In this document: positions 1-8,010 of the stretch, piece by piece
How positions within the stretch are numbered: position 1 is the stretch's first letter
Layout: each line of letters starts with the position of its first letter
From: Pseudonocardia sp. EC080619-01
GTDB lineage: Bacteria; Actinomycetota; Actinomycetes; Mycobacteriales; Pseudonocardiaceae
NCBI RefSeq assembly: GCF_001420995.1
Contig: NZ_CP012184.1
Coordinates: 2,588,501-2,652,500 of the forward strand
Length of the DNA stretch: 64,000 bases
Reading direction: 5' to 3'
Notes under the pieces: model-generated
The model's input: the letters and a program-made list of their open reading frames with translations, nothing else
Told to the model about the DNA's origin: nothing
Database searches by the model: none
Made by a program: the position numbers and the translations under genes

Positions 1-1
1 C

Positions 2-3000
2 TCCGGCGAGGCGTGCCCGCAGGACCTGGTGCGCCGCTGGCACACCGGGGACCGCCGGTTCCTCAACGTCTACGGCCCCACCGAGGCCACCGTGACCGCG
101 ACCTGGACCGAGCTCCACCCGGACCGCCCGGTGACGATCGGCGAGCCGCTGCCGACCTACGCGGTACTGGTCCTCGACCCCGAGGACCCCACCCGGGTCC
201 TGCCGTTCGGCGAGACCGGTGAGATCGCGATCGCCGGCGCCGGCCTGGCCGACGGCTACCTGAACCGGGACGACAAGACCGCCGCCGCGTTCGTCGCGTG
301 CCCGGTCGAGCTGCCGGGGAACCCGTCCGGCCTGGTCTACCGGACCGGGGACCTCGGCCGCGTCGACGACGACGGCGAGATCGAGTACCGGGGCCGGATC
401 GACCTGCAGGTCAAGATCCGCGGCTACCGGATCGAGCTCGCCGAGATCGAGGCCGTCCTGCTGGAGCACCCGTCGGTCGCGATGGCCGTCGTCGACACCC
501 ACGATCCGGGCGGCGGGAAGGAGCTGGTGGCCTGGTACAGCCTGGTCAGCGGTGCCGACCACCCGGACGACCTGCAGGATCGGCTGCGCGACCGGCTGCC
601 GTCCTACATGGTGCCCACCTACCTGGAGCACCTCGACCGGATCCCGATGACCACCAGCGACAAGGCGGACCGTGCGAACCTGCCCGCCCCGGCCGGGGGC
701 CGGGTGCGGGCGTCCGGCCCGGTCGTCGCGCCGGAGTCCGACGTCGAGCGCGGACTGGTCGAGGAGCTCGCCGGCGCGCTCGGCGTGGAGCCCGGCGAGA
801 TCTCGGTGACCGCGCACCTGTTCGACGAGCTCGGCGCGACGTCGCTGCTCATGGCCGGTGTCGCGGCGTCCGTCCGTCGTCGCGACGACCTGCCGCCGGT
901 GAGCGCGCGCGACGTCTACCGGAATCCGACCGTCCGCGATCTCGCCGCCGCGGTCGGCGACGCCCCGCCGGTCACCGCCGCCGCGACCGACGTCGAGCCG
1001 GTCCGGCCGCGGCCGGTCGCGCACGCCCTCACCGGGCTCGCGCACCTGGCCCTCCTGCTGGCCGCCGGGTTCGCGACGGCCGCCGTCGTCACCCTGGGCT
1101 ACGGCTGGGTGTCGGCGGCGCCGGACACCGCCGGGACCGCGGCCCGGGCCGGGGGCCTCGCCGCCGGCCTGCTGGCCGGGGTCGCGCTCCTGCCGGTGCT
1201 GGCGAAGTGGACGCTGATCGGCCGGTTCACCGAGCGCACCGTCCCGCTGTGGGGCCTCACGCACCTCCGGTTCTGGGTCGTGTCGACGCTGATCCGCACC
1301 AGCCCGGTCGTCCTGCTGGCCGGGACCCCCGTGTTCACCCTGTGGCTGCGGCTGCTCGGTGCCCGGATCGGCCGGGGCAGCACCTGGTTCGGCGCCGTGC
1401 CGGTCGCGACCGATCTCGTCCGCACCGGTGAGCGCACCCTGGTGCACCCGGAGGCGTCGCTGCAGGGCTACCGGGCCGTGCCGGGCGCGCTGGAGTTCGG
1501 CCCCGTCGACGTCGGCGACGACTGCGTCGTCGGCGAGGCGGGCGTGCTGGACGTGCGGACCCGGATGGGGGACGGCGCCCAGCTCGGTCACGCCTCCGCG
1601 CTGCGGCCCGGCGTCACCGTCCCGGCCGGCGAGGTCTGGCACGGGTCCCCGGCCGGACCGTCCGGTTCGGACTACCGGACCGTGACGCCGGTCGGCGCGG
1701 GCCGGGTCCGCCGCGCGGTCTACGGCACGGTGCTGGCCGCGCTGCTGTGGGCGGTCGTCAGCGCGGTGCTCGCGGTCGTCGTGACCGTCTACGCGAGGTT
1801 CGCGCCGCAGGTCACGGCCCTGATCGGCGCGCAGGCCGGGGAACGGTGGTGGTACCTCGGGGTCGGCGTCGTGGCCGTCATGACGCTGGTCGTGCTCGCG
1901 CTGGCCGTCGGCGTGGCCGCCGTGCTGGCGCTGCCGCGGCTGGCGGGGCTGCTGGTGCCCGTCGACCGGACCTTCCCGCTGTACGGCGTCCGGCACGTCG
2001 CCCAGCAGGTCGTCACCGGTGTGTCCAACGCACGGTTCCTCGTCCTGCTGCTCGGCGACAGCTCCTTCATCACCGGCTACCTGAGGGGGCTCGGCTACGA
2101 CCTCGGCGACCTCCACCAGACCGGGTCGAACTTCGGCACCCAGCTGCGCCAGGAGTCGCCGCGGTTCGTGCACGTCGGGCGGGGCACGATGGTGTCCGAC
2201 GGCCTGCGGATGATGAACACCGACCTGTCGCACGACTCGTTCCGGATCCGCCCGGTGCGACTGGGTGCGGACAACTTCGTCGGCAACGACGTCCACCTCC
2301 CGCCGGACGCCCGCACCGGCGACGACGTGCTCCTCGCGACCAAGGTCATGGTCCCGACGGACGGGCCGGTGCGGTCCGGCGTCGGGCTGCTCGGCTCGCC
2401 GCCGATGGAGATCCCGCGCTCCGGTGCGGGCCCGCACCCGAACACACCGGCCACCGAGGACGAGCGGCTGCGGCGGCTGCGGTCGAAGAACCGCTACAAC
2501 GCCTCGACCGTGCTGGCCACGGTGCTGCTGCGGGCGTTCGGCGCCGCCGCGGCGCTGCTGCCGGTGGGCCTCTCGGTCGCCCTCTGGCCGACCTGGGGCC
2601 TGTGGGCGCTCGGCCCGGCGGTGTTCCTCGGCCCGCTGCTGCTGATGCTGTGGTCGGCCCTGCTCGAGCGGGCCACGCTGGGCTTCCGGGCGCTGGAGCC
2701 GCGCACCGCGTCGATCTACGACCGCTACTTCTGGTTCCACGAGCGGCTGTGGAAGTTCTACGTCCGGCCGGTCCTGGGCGGCAGCCCGCTGCTGGTCTGG
2801 CGGAACCGGGTCGCGGGCCTGACCGCAGGCCGCCGGGTGTTCGACGACGGCGCGTCCCTGCCGGAGAAGAGCCTCGTCACGGTCGGCGACGACGCCGTCC
2901 TCAACGCCGGGTCGGTCGTGCAGTGCCACTCCCTGGAGGACGGGCGGTTCGAGTCCGGCCGGTCCCGGATCGGCGACGGCGCCTGCGTCGGGGTGCGCGC

Positions 3001-3394
3001 GTTCGTGCACCACTCCACCGAGGTGGGCGACGGCGCGACGCTGGCCGCCGACTCCTTCCTGCTCAAGGGCGAGCAGGTCGGGGCGGGCGAGCACTGGGGC
3101 GGCAACCCCGCCGAGCCGGAGCGGCCCGGGGCCGTGGACACGTCCGGCACCGGGGACGACGCCGGGGACGACTTCCTGGCCCGGGTGCAGGAGCGGTTCG
3201 ACGCGACGGACCCGGACGCGACGGTCGCGTCGCTCGCGGTGCTGGGCGTTCTGGCGGACCGGATGCCTCCCGCGGAGCGCACCGCGCTGGCCCGCCGGCT
3301 GCCCGGGGAGCTGCGCTCGCGCATCCCGGTGCTCGCGGAGCCCGACGCGCCCGGGCCGGAACCGGCGGTCCCCGACCAGCGGTCCGCCGGCTGA
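2..3394 (+). CDS. Pls/PosA-type membrane nonribosomal peptide synthetase (5' end missing)
   Basis: The window opens inside this gene, so the start codon and the N-terminal half of the adenylation domain lie outside. What remains begins with the C-terminal half of an amino-acid-activating adenylation domain (NVYGPTEAT near nt 70, YRTGDLGR near 345, VKIRGYRIE near 410, TSDKADR near 655). A carrier domain follows, with its probable phosphopantetheine Ser in GATSLL (codon 842-844). About 800 further residues alternate pairs of transmembrane helices with three soluble hexapeptide/beta-helix-like blocks (about nt 1490-1660, 2250-2420 and 2870-3110). Adenylation, carrier, then three membrane-soluble repeats is the known layout of epsilon-poly-lysine synthetase and relatives, which polymerise one amino acid at the membrane without a thioesterase. 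I see no condensation or thioesterase domain. The substrate pocket is upstream of the window, so the monomer cannot be inferred. Confidence 0.85.
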   Translation, partial: SGEACPQDLVRRWHTGDRRFLNVYGPTEATVTATWTELHPDRPVTIGEPLPTYAVLVLDPEDPTRVLPFGETGEIAIAGAGLADGYLNRDDKTAAAFVACPVELPGNPSGLVYRTGDLGRVDDDGEIEYRGRIDLQVKIRGYRIELAEIEAVLLEHPSVAMAVVDTHDPGGGKELVAWYSLVSGADHPDDLQDRLRDRLPSYMVPTYLEHLDRIPMTTSDKADRANLPAPAGGRVRASGPVVAPESDVERGLVEELAGALGVEPGEISVTAHLFDELGATSLLMAGVAASVRRRDDLPPVSARDVYRNPTVRDLAAAVGDAPPVTAAATDVEPVRPRPVAHALTGLAHLALLLAAGFATAAVVTLGYGWVSAAPDTAGTAARAGGLAAGLLAGVALLPVLAKWTLIGRFTERTVPLWGLTHLRFWVVSTLIRTSPVVLLAGTPVFTLWLRLLGARIGRGSTWFGAVPVATDLVRTGERTLVHPEASLQGYRAVPGALEFGPVDVGDDCVVGEAGVLDVRTRMGDGAQLGHASALRPGVTVPAGEVWHGSPAGPSGSDYRTVTPVGAGRVRRAVYGTVLAALLWAVVSAVLAVVVTVYARFAPQVTALIGAQAGERWWYLGVGVVAVMTLVVLALAVGVAAVLALPRLAGLLVPVDRTFPLYGVRHVAQQVVTGVSNARFLVLLLGDSSFITGYLRGLGYDLGDLHQTGSNFGTQLRQESPRFVHVGRGTMVSDGLRMMNTDLSHDSFRIRPVRLGADNFVGNDVHLPPDARTGDDVLLATKVMVPTDGPVRSGVGLLGSPPMEIPRSGAGPHPNTPATEDERLRRLRSKNRYNASTVLATVLLRAFGAAAALLPVGLSVALWPTWGLWALGPAVFLGPLLLMLWSALLERATLGFRALEPRTASIYDRYFWFHERLWKFYVRPVLGGSPLLVWRNRVAGLTAGRRVFDDGASLPEKSLVTVGDDAVLNAGSVVQCHSLEDGRFESGRSRIGDGACVGVRAFVHHSTEVGDGATLAADSFLLKGEQVGAGEHWGGNPAEPERPGAVDTSGTGDDAGDDFLARVQERFDATDPDATVASLAVLGVLADRMPPAERTALARRLPGELRSRIPVLAEPDAPGPEPAVPDQRSAG

Positions 3395-3430
3395 GCCGGG
3401 TCCGCGTCGACCGCCCGGCGCCGCGGACCG

Positions 3431-3452
3431 GTTGTGCGAAATTCAGTTGTGC
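3431..3452 (+). promoter_or_regulatory. direct repeat GTTGTGC upstream of the globin gene
   Basis: Two copies of GTTGTGC (3431-3437 and 3446-3452) are spaced 15 bp start to start, in an AT-richer patch about 100 bp before the globin start. It could be a regulator site or part of a promoter. Only the repeat itself is observed. Confidence 0.25.
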
Positions 3453-3551
3453 ACCATTGACGCGCCCCGCTCCGGCCGGGACCGTAGGTGTGACCGCCGC
3501 CACGCGGTCACCGTCCCGGACCCGCCGCCCTACACCGGAGTGGAGCAGCAC

Positions 3552-3944
3552 ATGACCGAGCAGTCCCTGTTCGAGCGCCTCGGAGGCGTCTACGGCATCG
3601 CCGGGGCGGTCGACATCCTCGTCGACCGGCTCTTCGAGAACGCCTCGGTCAACGCCAACGAGGCGGTGCACGCCCACCACGGCGTCCCGGCGAACGCGGC
3701 CGGCTACAAGTTCCTGGTGACGGCGTGGTCGGTCCAGGCCGCGGGCGGCCCGCAGTGCTATCCGGGCCTGGACATGATCACCGCGCACGAGACCATGGGC
3801 GTCACGGACGAGCAGTTCGACGCGGTCGCGATGGAGATCGCGTCGACGCTCAGCTTCTGCGGCGTCCCGGCGGCCGAGCACGTCGAGTTCATGGACATCA
3901 TCGAGAGCTACCGCCCACAGGTCGTCGAGCAGAAGGTCGCCTGA
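3552..3944 (+). CDS. group 1 truncated haemoglobin
   Basis: A 130-residue protein of the compact 2-on-2 globin fold. The N-terminus (SLFERLGGVYGIAGAVD) is typical of group 1 truncated haemoglobins. The His in ITAHETMGV lies where the haem-ligating proximal His of the family sits, just before the T-x-x-x-F segment. Family members bind O2 and NO in the cytoplasm and are linked to NO detoxification or redox sensing. ATG 3552 is preferred over an upstream in-frame start because the globin homology begins there and GGAG lies about 10 bases before it. It follows the synthetase gene by 157 bp and probably has its own promoter. Confidence 0.85.
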   Translation: MTEQSLFERLGGVYGIAGAVDILVDRLFENASVNANEAVHAHHGVPANAAGYKFLVTAWSVQAAGGPQCYPGLDMITAHETMGVTDEQFDAVAMEIASTLSFCGVPAAEHVEFMDIIESYRPQVVEQKVA

Positions 3945-3954
3945 TCTCGTCCGA

Positions 3955-4374
3955 TCAGCGCAATGACCAGGCGCAGCCGCCGCTGAAGGTCACCGCCTCA
4001 CCGGCGACCAGCTCGGCGGCGGCGCGCCCGTGCACCGCGGCGCGGGCCGCCTCCCGCGTGCCGGGGCCGGTACGGCTGTAGGCGCAGGCGCGGCCGGCGG
4101 CGGGCCCGTCGGTCACCCAGTGGCCGGGCACCAGGACGGGCCCCACCCGGAACCGCCCGTCGGCCACCCGGGTCACCGCGGCCGGGTGCGGCTGCGGGGC
4201 GTGCAGGCCGGCGGCCGCCCCGATGGGCGGGGGCGGCTCGTCGTCGGTCACGAAGGTGCGCACCAGCAGCAGCGGTACGACGACGGCGAGCAGGACCCAC
4301 GGCCACACGACGGTCCGCTTCCCCGCGGCCTCCCGCTCGGCGTAGTACCGCTCGTAGGGTCCGTCGCCGTCCAT
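3955..4374 (-). CDS. hypothetical single-pass membrane protein
   Basis: About 139 residues. A charged N-terminus (ERYYAEREAAGKR) is followed by one transmembrane helix (VVWPWVLLAVVVPLLLV, about residues 22-40) and a roughly 95-residue part probably outside the cell. That part carries paired cysteines in ACAYSR and GGCAW, possibly a disulfide. GTG 4377 is an equally possible start, one codon earlier. No known family is recognised. It is convergent with the globin gene, ending 10 bp from it. Confidence 0.6.
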   Translation of the reverse strand: MDGDGPYERYYAEREAAGKRTVVWPWVLLAVVVPLLLVRTFVTDDEPPPPIGAAAGLHAPQPHPAAVTRVADGRFRVGPVLVPGHWVTDGPAAGRACAYSRTGPGTREAARAAVHGRAAAELVAGEAVTFSGGCAWSLR

Positions 4375-4514
4375 CACACCCCCACCCCCGGCCGGCCTCC
4401 CGGTTACCCGGCAGTAGGTATCTGCGCGGCCGCCGTCTACGCTGCGTGCGACCGTCCACGGGAGCCAGGGCCGGAAGGCCCTGGCTCCGGCACCGACGCC
4501 GTCCGGGAGCGCCG

Positions 4515-5348
4515 ATGAAGACCTTCACCGACCGCACTGCCGCGATCACCGGGGCCGGCTCCGGCATCGGCCGGGCACTGGCGCTGCGCCTGGCGGGCGA
4601 CGGCTGCCACCTCGCCCTCGCCGACCGCGACGCCGCCGGGCTCGCCGAGACCGCCGCGCTGGCCGGCCCGCAGGTGCGGGTGACGACGACCGAACTGGAC
4701 GTCGCCGACGAGAAGTCCGTGTTCGACTGGGCCGACCGGGTGGTCGCCGACCACGGCGGGGTCCACCTCGTGGTCAACAACGCCGGCGTCGCGCTGTCCG
4801 GCACGGTCGAGGCGCTCTCGCTCGACGACTACCGCTGGATCATGGACATCAACTTCTGGGGCGTCGTCTACGGGACCAAGGCGTTCCTGCCGCACCTGCA
4901 GGCCGCGGGCGAGGGCCACGTCGTCAACCTGTCGAGCATCTTCGGTGTCGCCGCCCAGCCGCTGATGAGCGGCTACAACGCGAGCAAGTACGCCGTCCGC
5001 GGGTTCACCGAGTCGCTGCGGCAGGACCTGGAGCTGACCGGGTCGGCGGTCTCGGCGACCTGCGTGCACCCGGGCGGGATCAAGACCAACATCGCGAAGG
5101 CCGCCCGGGTCGACGACAGTGTCGCCGCGGCGACCGGCAAGCCGTCCGACGCCGCCACGGCCGAGTTCGAGCGGATGCTGAACACCACTCCGGACAAGGC
5201 CGCCCGCACGATCCTCGACGGTGTCCGCGCCGACCGGCGGCGGGTCCTCATCGGTCCGGACGCGTGGGCGATCGACTCGATGGTGCGGCTACTGCCGTCC
5301 GCCTACCAGCGGATCGTCACGGGCGCGGTGCGCTCGCGGCGGGGCTGA
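4515..5348 (+). CDS. SDR family NAD(P)-dependent oxidoreductase
   Basis: A 277-residue classical short-chain dehydrogenase. The cofactor motif TGAGSGIG is near residue 15, NNAGVA near 90, and the catalytic Ser is in NLSSIFG. The Tyr and Lys lie in YNASKYAVRG, and PGGIKTN follows. Family members interconvert alcohols and ketones; the long C-terminal extension after the active site resembles broad-specificity actinobacterial SDRs and gives no substrate. ATG 4515 is chosen because the Rossmann fold starts directly after it and GGGAG precedes it. The stop codon lies inside a 25-bp tandem repeat. Confidence 0.85.
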   Translation: MKTFTDRTAAITGAGSGIGRALALRLAGDGCHLALADRDAAGLAETAALAGPQVRVTTTELDVADEKSVFDWADRVVADHGGVHLVVNNAGVALSGTVEALSLDDYRWIMDINFWGVVYGTKAFLPHLQAAGEGHVVNLSSIFGVAAQPLMSGYNASKYAVRGFTESLRQDLELTGSAVSATCVHPGGIKTNIAKAARVDDSVAAATGKPSDAATAEFERMLNTTPDKAARTILDGVRADRRRVLIGPDAWAIDSMVRLLPSAYQRIVTGAVRSRRG

Positions 5349-5401
5349 CGCGGTGCGCTCGCGCCGGGGCTGACGCGGTGCGCTCGCGCCGGGGCTGACG
5401 C
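5327..5401 (+). repeat. 25-bp tandem repeat, three copies, over the SDR stop codon
   Basis: Three head-to-tail 25-bp units at 5327-5351, 5352-5376 and 5377-5401. Copies 2 and 3 are identical and copy 1 differs at one base. The unit begins GGTGCGCTCGCG and ends GGGGCTGACGC, carrying the TGA that ends the upstream SDR. Copy-number change would therefore not alter the protein, only the 3' untranslated region. Confidence 0.95.
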
Positions 5402-5499
5402 GGGGCTCCGGACGGCCGCGAACGCCGGGGCCCGGCGGGACCGCCGGATAGGGTCGATCGGACCGGGCGACCCCCGGCCCGACCCCGAGGAGTCACACG

Positions 5500-7161
5500 A
5501 TGAGTCCCGACCCGCGCCCGGTCACCGCCTTCGGACCGGACTTCCCGTTCCCGTTCGACGACTGGATCTCCCACCCGGCCGGGCTCGGCCGGGTGCCGCC
5601 GGACCGGCTCGGGGCCGAGGTCGCGGTCGTCGGGGCCGGGATCGCCGGGCTCGTCGCGGCCTACGAGCTGATGCGGATCGGGCTGCGGCCGGTCGTGTAC
5701 GAGCCGTCGCACCTCGGCGGGCGCCTGCGGTCCCAGCCGTTCGAGGGCGCCGACGGGATCGTCGCCGAGCTGGGCGGGATGCGGTTCCCCCGCTCGTCGA
5801 CCGCCTTCCACCACTACGTGGACCTGCTCGGCCTGCGCACCGAGCCGTTCCCGAACCCGCTCACCCCCGCGGCCGGCAGCACCGTGATCGACCTGCACGG
5901 CGAGACCTTCTACGGCCGGACCCTCGACGACCTGCCGCCGTTCTTCTCCGAGGTCGCCGACGCCTGGGCGTCGGCGCTGGAGCAGGGGGCCGGGTTCGGT
6001 GCGCTGCAGGAGGCGGTCCGCGCCCGGGACACGGCGACGGTCAAGCGACTGTGGGACGCGCTCGTCCCGCTGTGGGACGACCGGACCTTCTACGACTTCG
6101 TGTCCACCTCGAAGGCGTTCTCCGAGCTCTCGTTCCGCCACCGCGAGGCGTTCGGGCAGGTCGGGTTCGGCACCGGCGGGTGGGACTCGGACTTCCCGAA
6201 CTCCATGCTGGAGATCCTCCGGGTGGTGACGACGGCCTGCGACGAGGACCAGCTCCTCGTCACCGGCGGGGTGGAGCAGGTCCCGCAGGGGCTGTGGCGC
6301 CGTGCACCGGACGACGCCGTGCACTGGCCGGCCGGGACCAGCCTGGCGTCGCTGCACGGTGGCGGGACCCGGCCGGGCGTCGCGCGGATCCACCGGGTCG
6401 GCCCGCACACGATCCGCGTCACCGACACCTACGGCGGCACGCGGGACTTCCCGGCGGTGCTCACCACCTGCCAGAGCTGGCTGCTGTCCACCCAGATCGA
6501 CACCGACGAGTCCCTCTTCGACCAGGACGTCTGGATGGCACTCGACCGGACCCGGTACATGCAGTCGACGAAGACGTTCGTGATGGTCGACCGCCCGTTC
6601 TGGCGCGACACCGATCCCGCGACCGGGCGCGACCGGATGAGCATGACGCTGACCGACCGACTCACCCGCAGCACGTACCTGTTCGACCACGGCCCCGACC
6701 GGCCCGGCGTGATCTGCCTGTCGTACTCGTGGATGAGCGACTCGCTGAAGATGCTGCCCTACCCGGTCGAGAAGCGGGTCGGGCTCGCGCTGGCGGCGCT
6801 GCGCAAGATCTACCCCGACGTCGACGTCGCGGCGCACGTCATCGGCGACCCGATCACCGTGACCTGGGAGTCCGACCCGCACAGCCTCGGGGCCTTCAAG
6901 GGTGCGCTGCCCGGCCACTACCGCTACAACCGGCGGATGTACTGCCACTTCGTGCAGGACGGGCTGCCCCCGGCCCGGCGCGGGATCTTCATGGCCGGCG
7001 ACGACGTGTCCTGGACGCCGGCCTGGGCGGAGGGCGCGGTGCAGACCGCGCTCAACGCGGTGTGGGGGATCGTCCGCCACCTCGGCGGGGCCTGCGACCC
7101 GGCGAACCCCGGCCCCGGCGACCGCTTCGACGAGCTCGCGCCGCTGGCGCTGCCGGACTGA
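5500..7161 (+). CDS. davB: L-lysine 2-monooxygenase (flavin amine-oxidase fold)
   Basis: A 553-residue FAD enzyme that oxidatively decarboxylates L-lysine with O2 to 5-aminovaleramide, CO2 and water. The FAD-binding motif VVGAGIAGLVAAYE is near residues 44-57, and GGRLRSQ and ELGGMRFP follow. The C-terminal FAD segment is MAGDDVSWTPAWAEGAVQT. From memory, long stretches (GPDFPF, FDDW, HPAGLG, FGTGGWDSDFPNSMLEI, GAFKGALPGHYRYN) match Pseudomonas putida DavB nearly residue for residue, and length agrees. This separates it from tryptophan 2-monooxygenase. GAGGAG lies 8 bases before the ATG. It overlaps davA by one base (TGATG), so the two are translationally coupled. Confidence 0.92.
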   Translation: MSPDPRPVTAFGPDFPFPFDDWISHPAGLGRVPPDRLGAEVAVVGAGIAGLVAAYELMRIGLRPVVYEPSHLGGRLRSQPFEGADGIVAELGGMRFPRSSTAFHHYVDLLGLRTEPFPNPLTPAAGSTVIDLHGETFYGRTLDDLPPFFSEVADAWASALEQGAGFGALQEAVRARDTATVKRLWDALVPLWDDRTFYDFVSTSKAFSELSFRHREAFGQVGFGTGGWDSDFPNSMLEILRVVTTACDEDQLLVTGGVEQVPQGLWRRAPDDAVHWPAGTSLASLHGGGTRPGVARIHRVGPHTIRVTDTYGGTRDFPAVLTTCQSWLLSTQIDTDESLFDQDVWMALDRTRYMQSTKTFVMVDRPFWRDTDPATGRDRMSMTLTDRLTRSTYLFDHGPDRPGVICLSYSWMSDSLKMLPYPVEKRVGLALAALRKIYPDVDVAAHVIGDPITVTWESDPHSLGAFKGALPGHYRYNRRMYCHFVQDGLPPARRGIFMAGDDVSWTPAWAEGAVQTALNAVWGIVRHLGGACDPANPGPGDRFDELAPLALPD

Positions 7162-7949
7162 TGCGGATCGCGCTGCTGCAGGTCGAGCCGGGTTCCCGGG
7201 ACGTCGCCGGGAACCTGCGCCGGCTCGCGGACGCCTGCGGGGCCGGCGTCGATCTCGTCGTCACACCGGAGATGTTCCTGACCGGCTACGACATCGGCGC
7301 CGCCGCGGTGCACGCGCTGGCCGAACCGGCCGACGGGCCGTCGGCCGCCGCCGTCGCCGGCATCGCGCGCCGCACCGGGACCGCCGTGCTGTACGGCTAC
7401 CCCGAGCGGTCGGGCCGGGCCGTGTTCGACGCGGTGCAGCTCGTCGGGCCGGACGGGACACGGCTCGCCGGGTACCGCAAGACCCACCTGTTCGGCGACC
7501 TCGACCGCTCCGTGTTCGAGGCGGGGGACGACCCGCCGCCCGTCGTGGAGCTGCACGGCTGGGGCCTCGGCCTGCTGATCTGCTACGACGTGGAGTTCCC
7601 GGAGACGGTGCGCGGCCTCGCACTGGCAGGGGCGGACGCCGTGCTGGTGCCGACCGCGAACATGCTCCCGTACGACGCGGTGCCGGAGGTCCTGGTACCG
7701 GCCCGGGCCCACGAGAACCAGGTGTACGTCGCGTACGCCAACTTCGTGGGTCGCGAGGGGTCCCTCGACTACGGCGGGCTGTCCCGCGTGGCGGGGCCGA
7801 CCGGCGCGGTGCCCGCCCGCGCGGGCCGCGGCGCGGAGGTGCTGGTCGCCGAGCTCGACCGCGCGGCGCTGGCGGACTCCCGGCGGGACACCCCGTACCT
7901 GGCTGACCGGCGGCCGGAGCTCTACCGGGGCCTCGCTGACGGTCCCTGA
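7161..7949 (+). CDS. davA: 5-aminopentanamidase (nitrilase-superfamily amidase)
   Basis: A 262-residue carbon-nitrogen hydrolase that converts 5-aminovaleramide, the DavB product, to 5-aminovalerate and ammonia. The nitrilase triad is visible as Glu37 (VTPEMFLTGY), Lys107 (YRKTHLFG) and Cys141 (LLICYDVEFPE). The segments ARAHENQVYVAYANF and YRKTHLFGDLDRS match DavA as I recall it. The ATG shares its A with the davB stop. A hairpin 21 bp downstream closes the operon, so transaminase and semialdehyde dehydrogenase steps for 5-aminovalerate are not encoded next to it. Confidence 0.9.
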   Translation: MRIALLQVEPGSRDVAGNLRRLADACGAGVDLVVTPEMFLTGYDIGAAAVHALAEPADGPSAAAVAGIARRTGTAVLYGYPERSGRAVFDAVQLVGPDGTRLAGYRKTHLFGDLDRSVFEAGDDPPPVVELHGWGLGLLICYDVEFPETVRGLALAGADAVLVPTANMLPYDAVPEVLVPARAHENQVYVAYANFVGREGSLDYGGLSRVAGPTGAVPARAGRGAEVLVAELDRAALADSRRDTPYLADRRPELYRGLADGP

Positions 7950-7969
7950 CCGGCGCGGCCGCCCGCCGC

Positions 7970-7995
7970 GTGCCCCGGCCGCCGGGCCGGGGCAC
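7970..7995. terminator. bidirectional hairpin terminator
   Basis: A perfect 11-bp stem, GTGCCCCGGCC / GGCCGGGGCAC, with a 4-base loop lies in the 61-bp gap between the convergent davA and acetoin reductase genes. There is no U-tract, as is common in high-GC actinobacteria. Confidence 0.7.
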
Positions 7996-8010
7996 ACCGG
8001 GGGTGCGGGG

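Noticed and set aside
5327-5401. CRISPR or attachment-site repeat
   Set aside because: Head-to-tail 25-bp units without spacers and no integrase nearby; a simple minisatellite.
5317-7080. 587-codon open frame on the minus strand
   Set aside because: It is antisense to davB, with Arg/Pro/Val-biased composition typical of high-GC shadow frames and no domain signal.
5500-7949. Auxin pathway (tryptophan 2-monooxygenase plus indoleacetamide hydrolase)
   Set aside because: The flavoprotein matches DavB segments nearly continuously and the amidase is of the nitrilase fold, as DavA is; IaaH belongs to the amidase-signature family.
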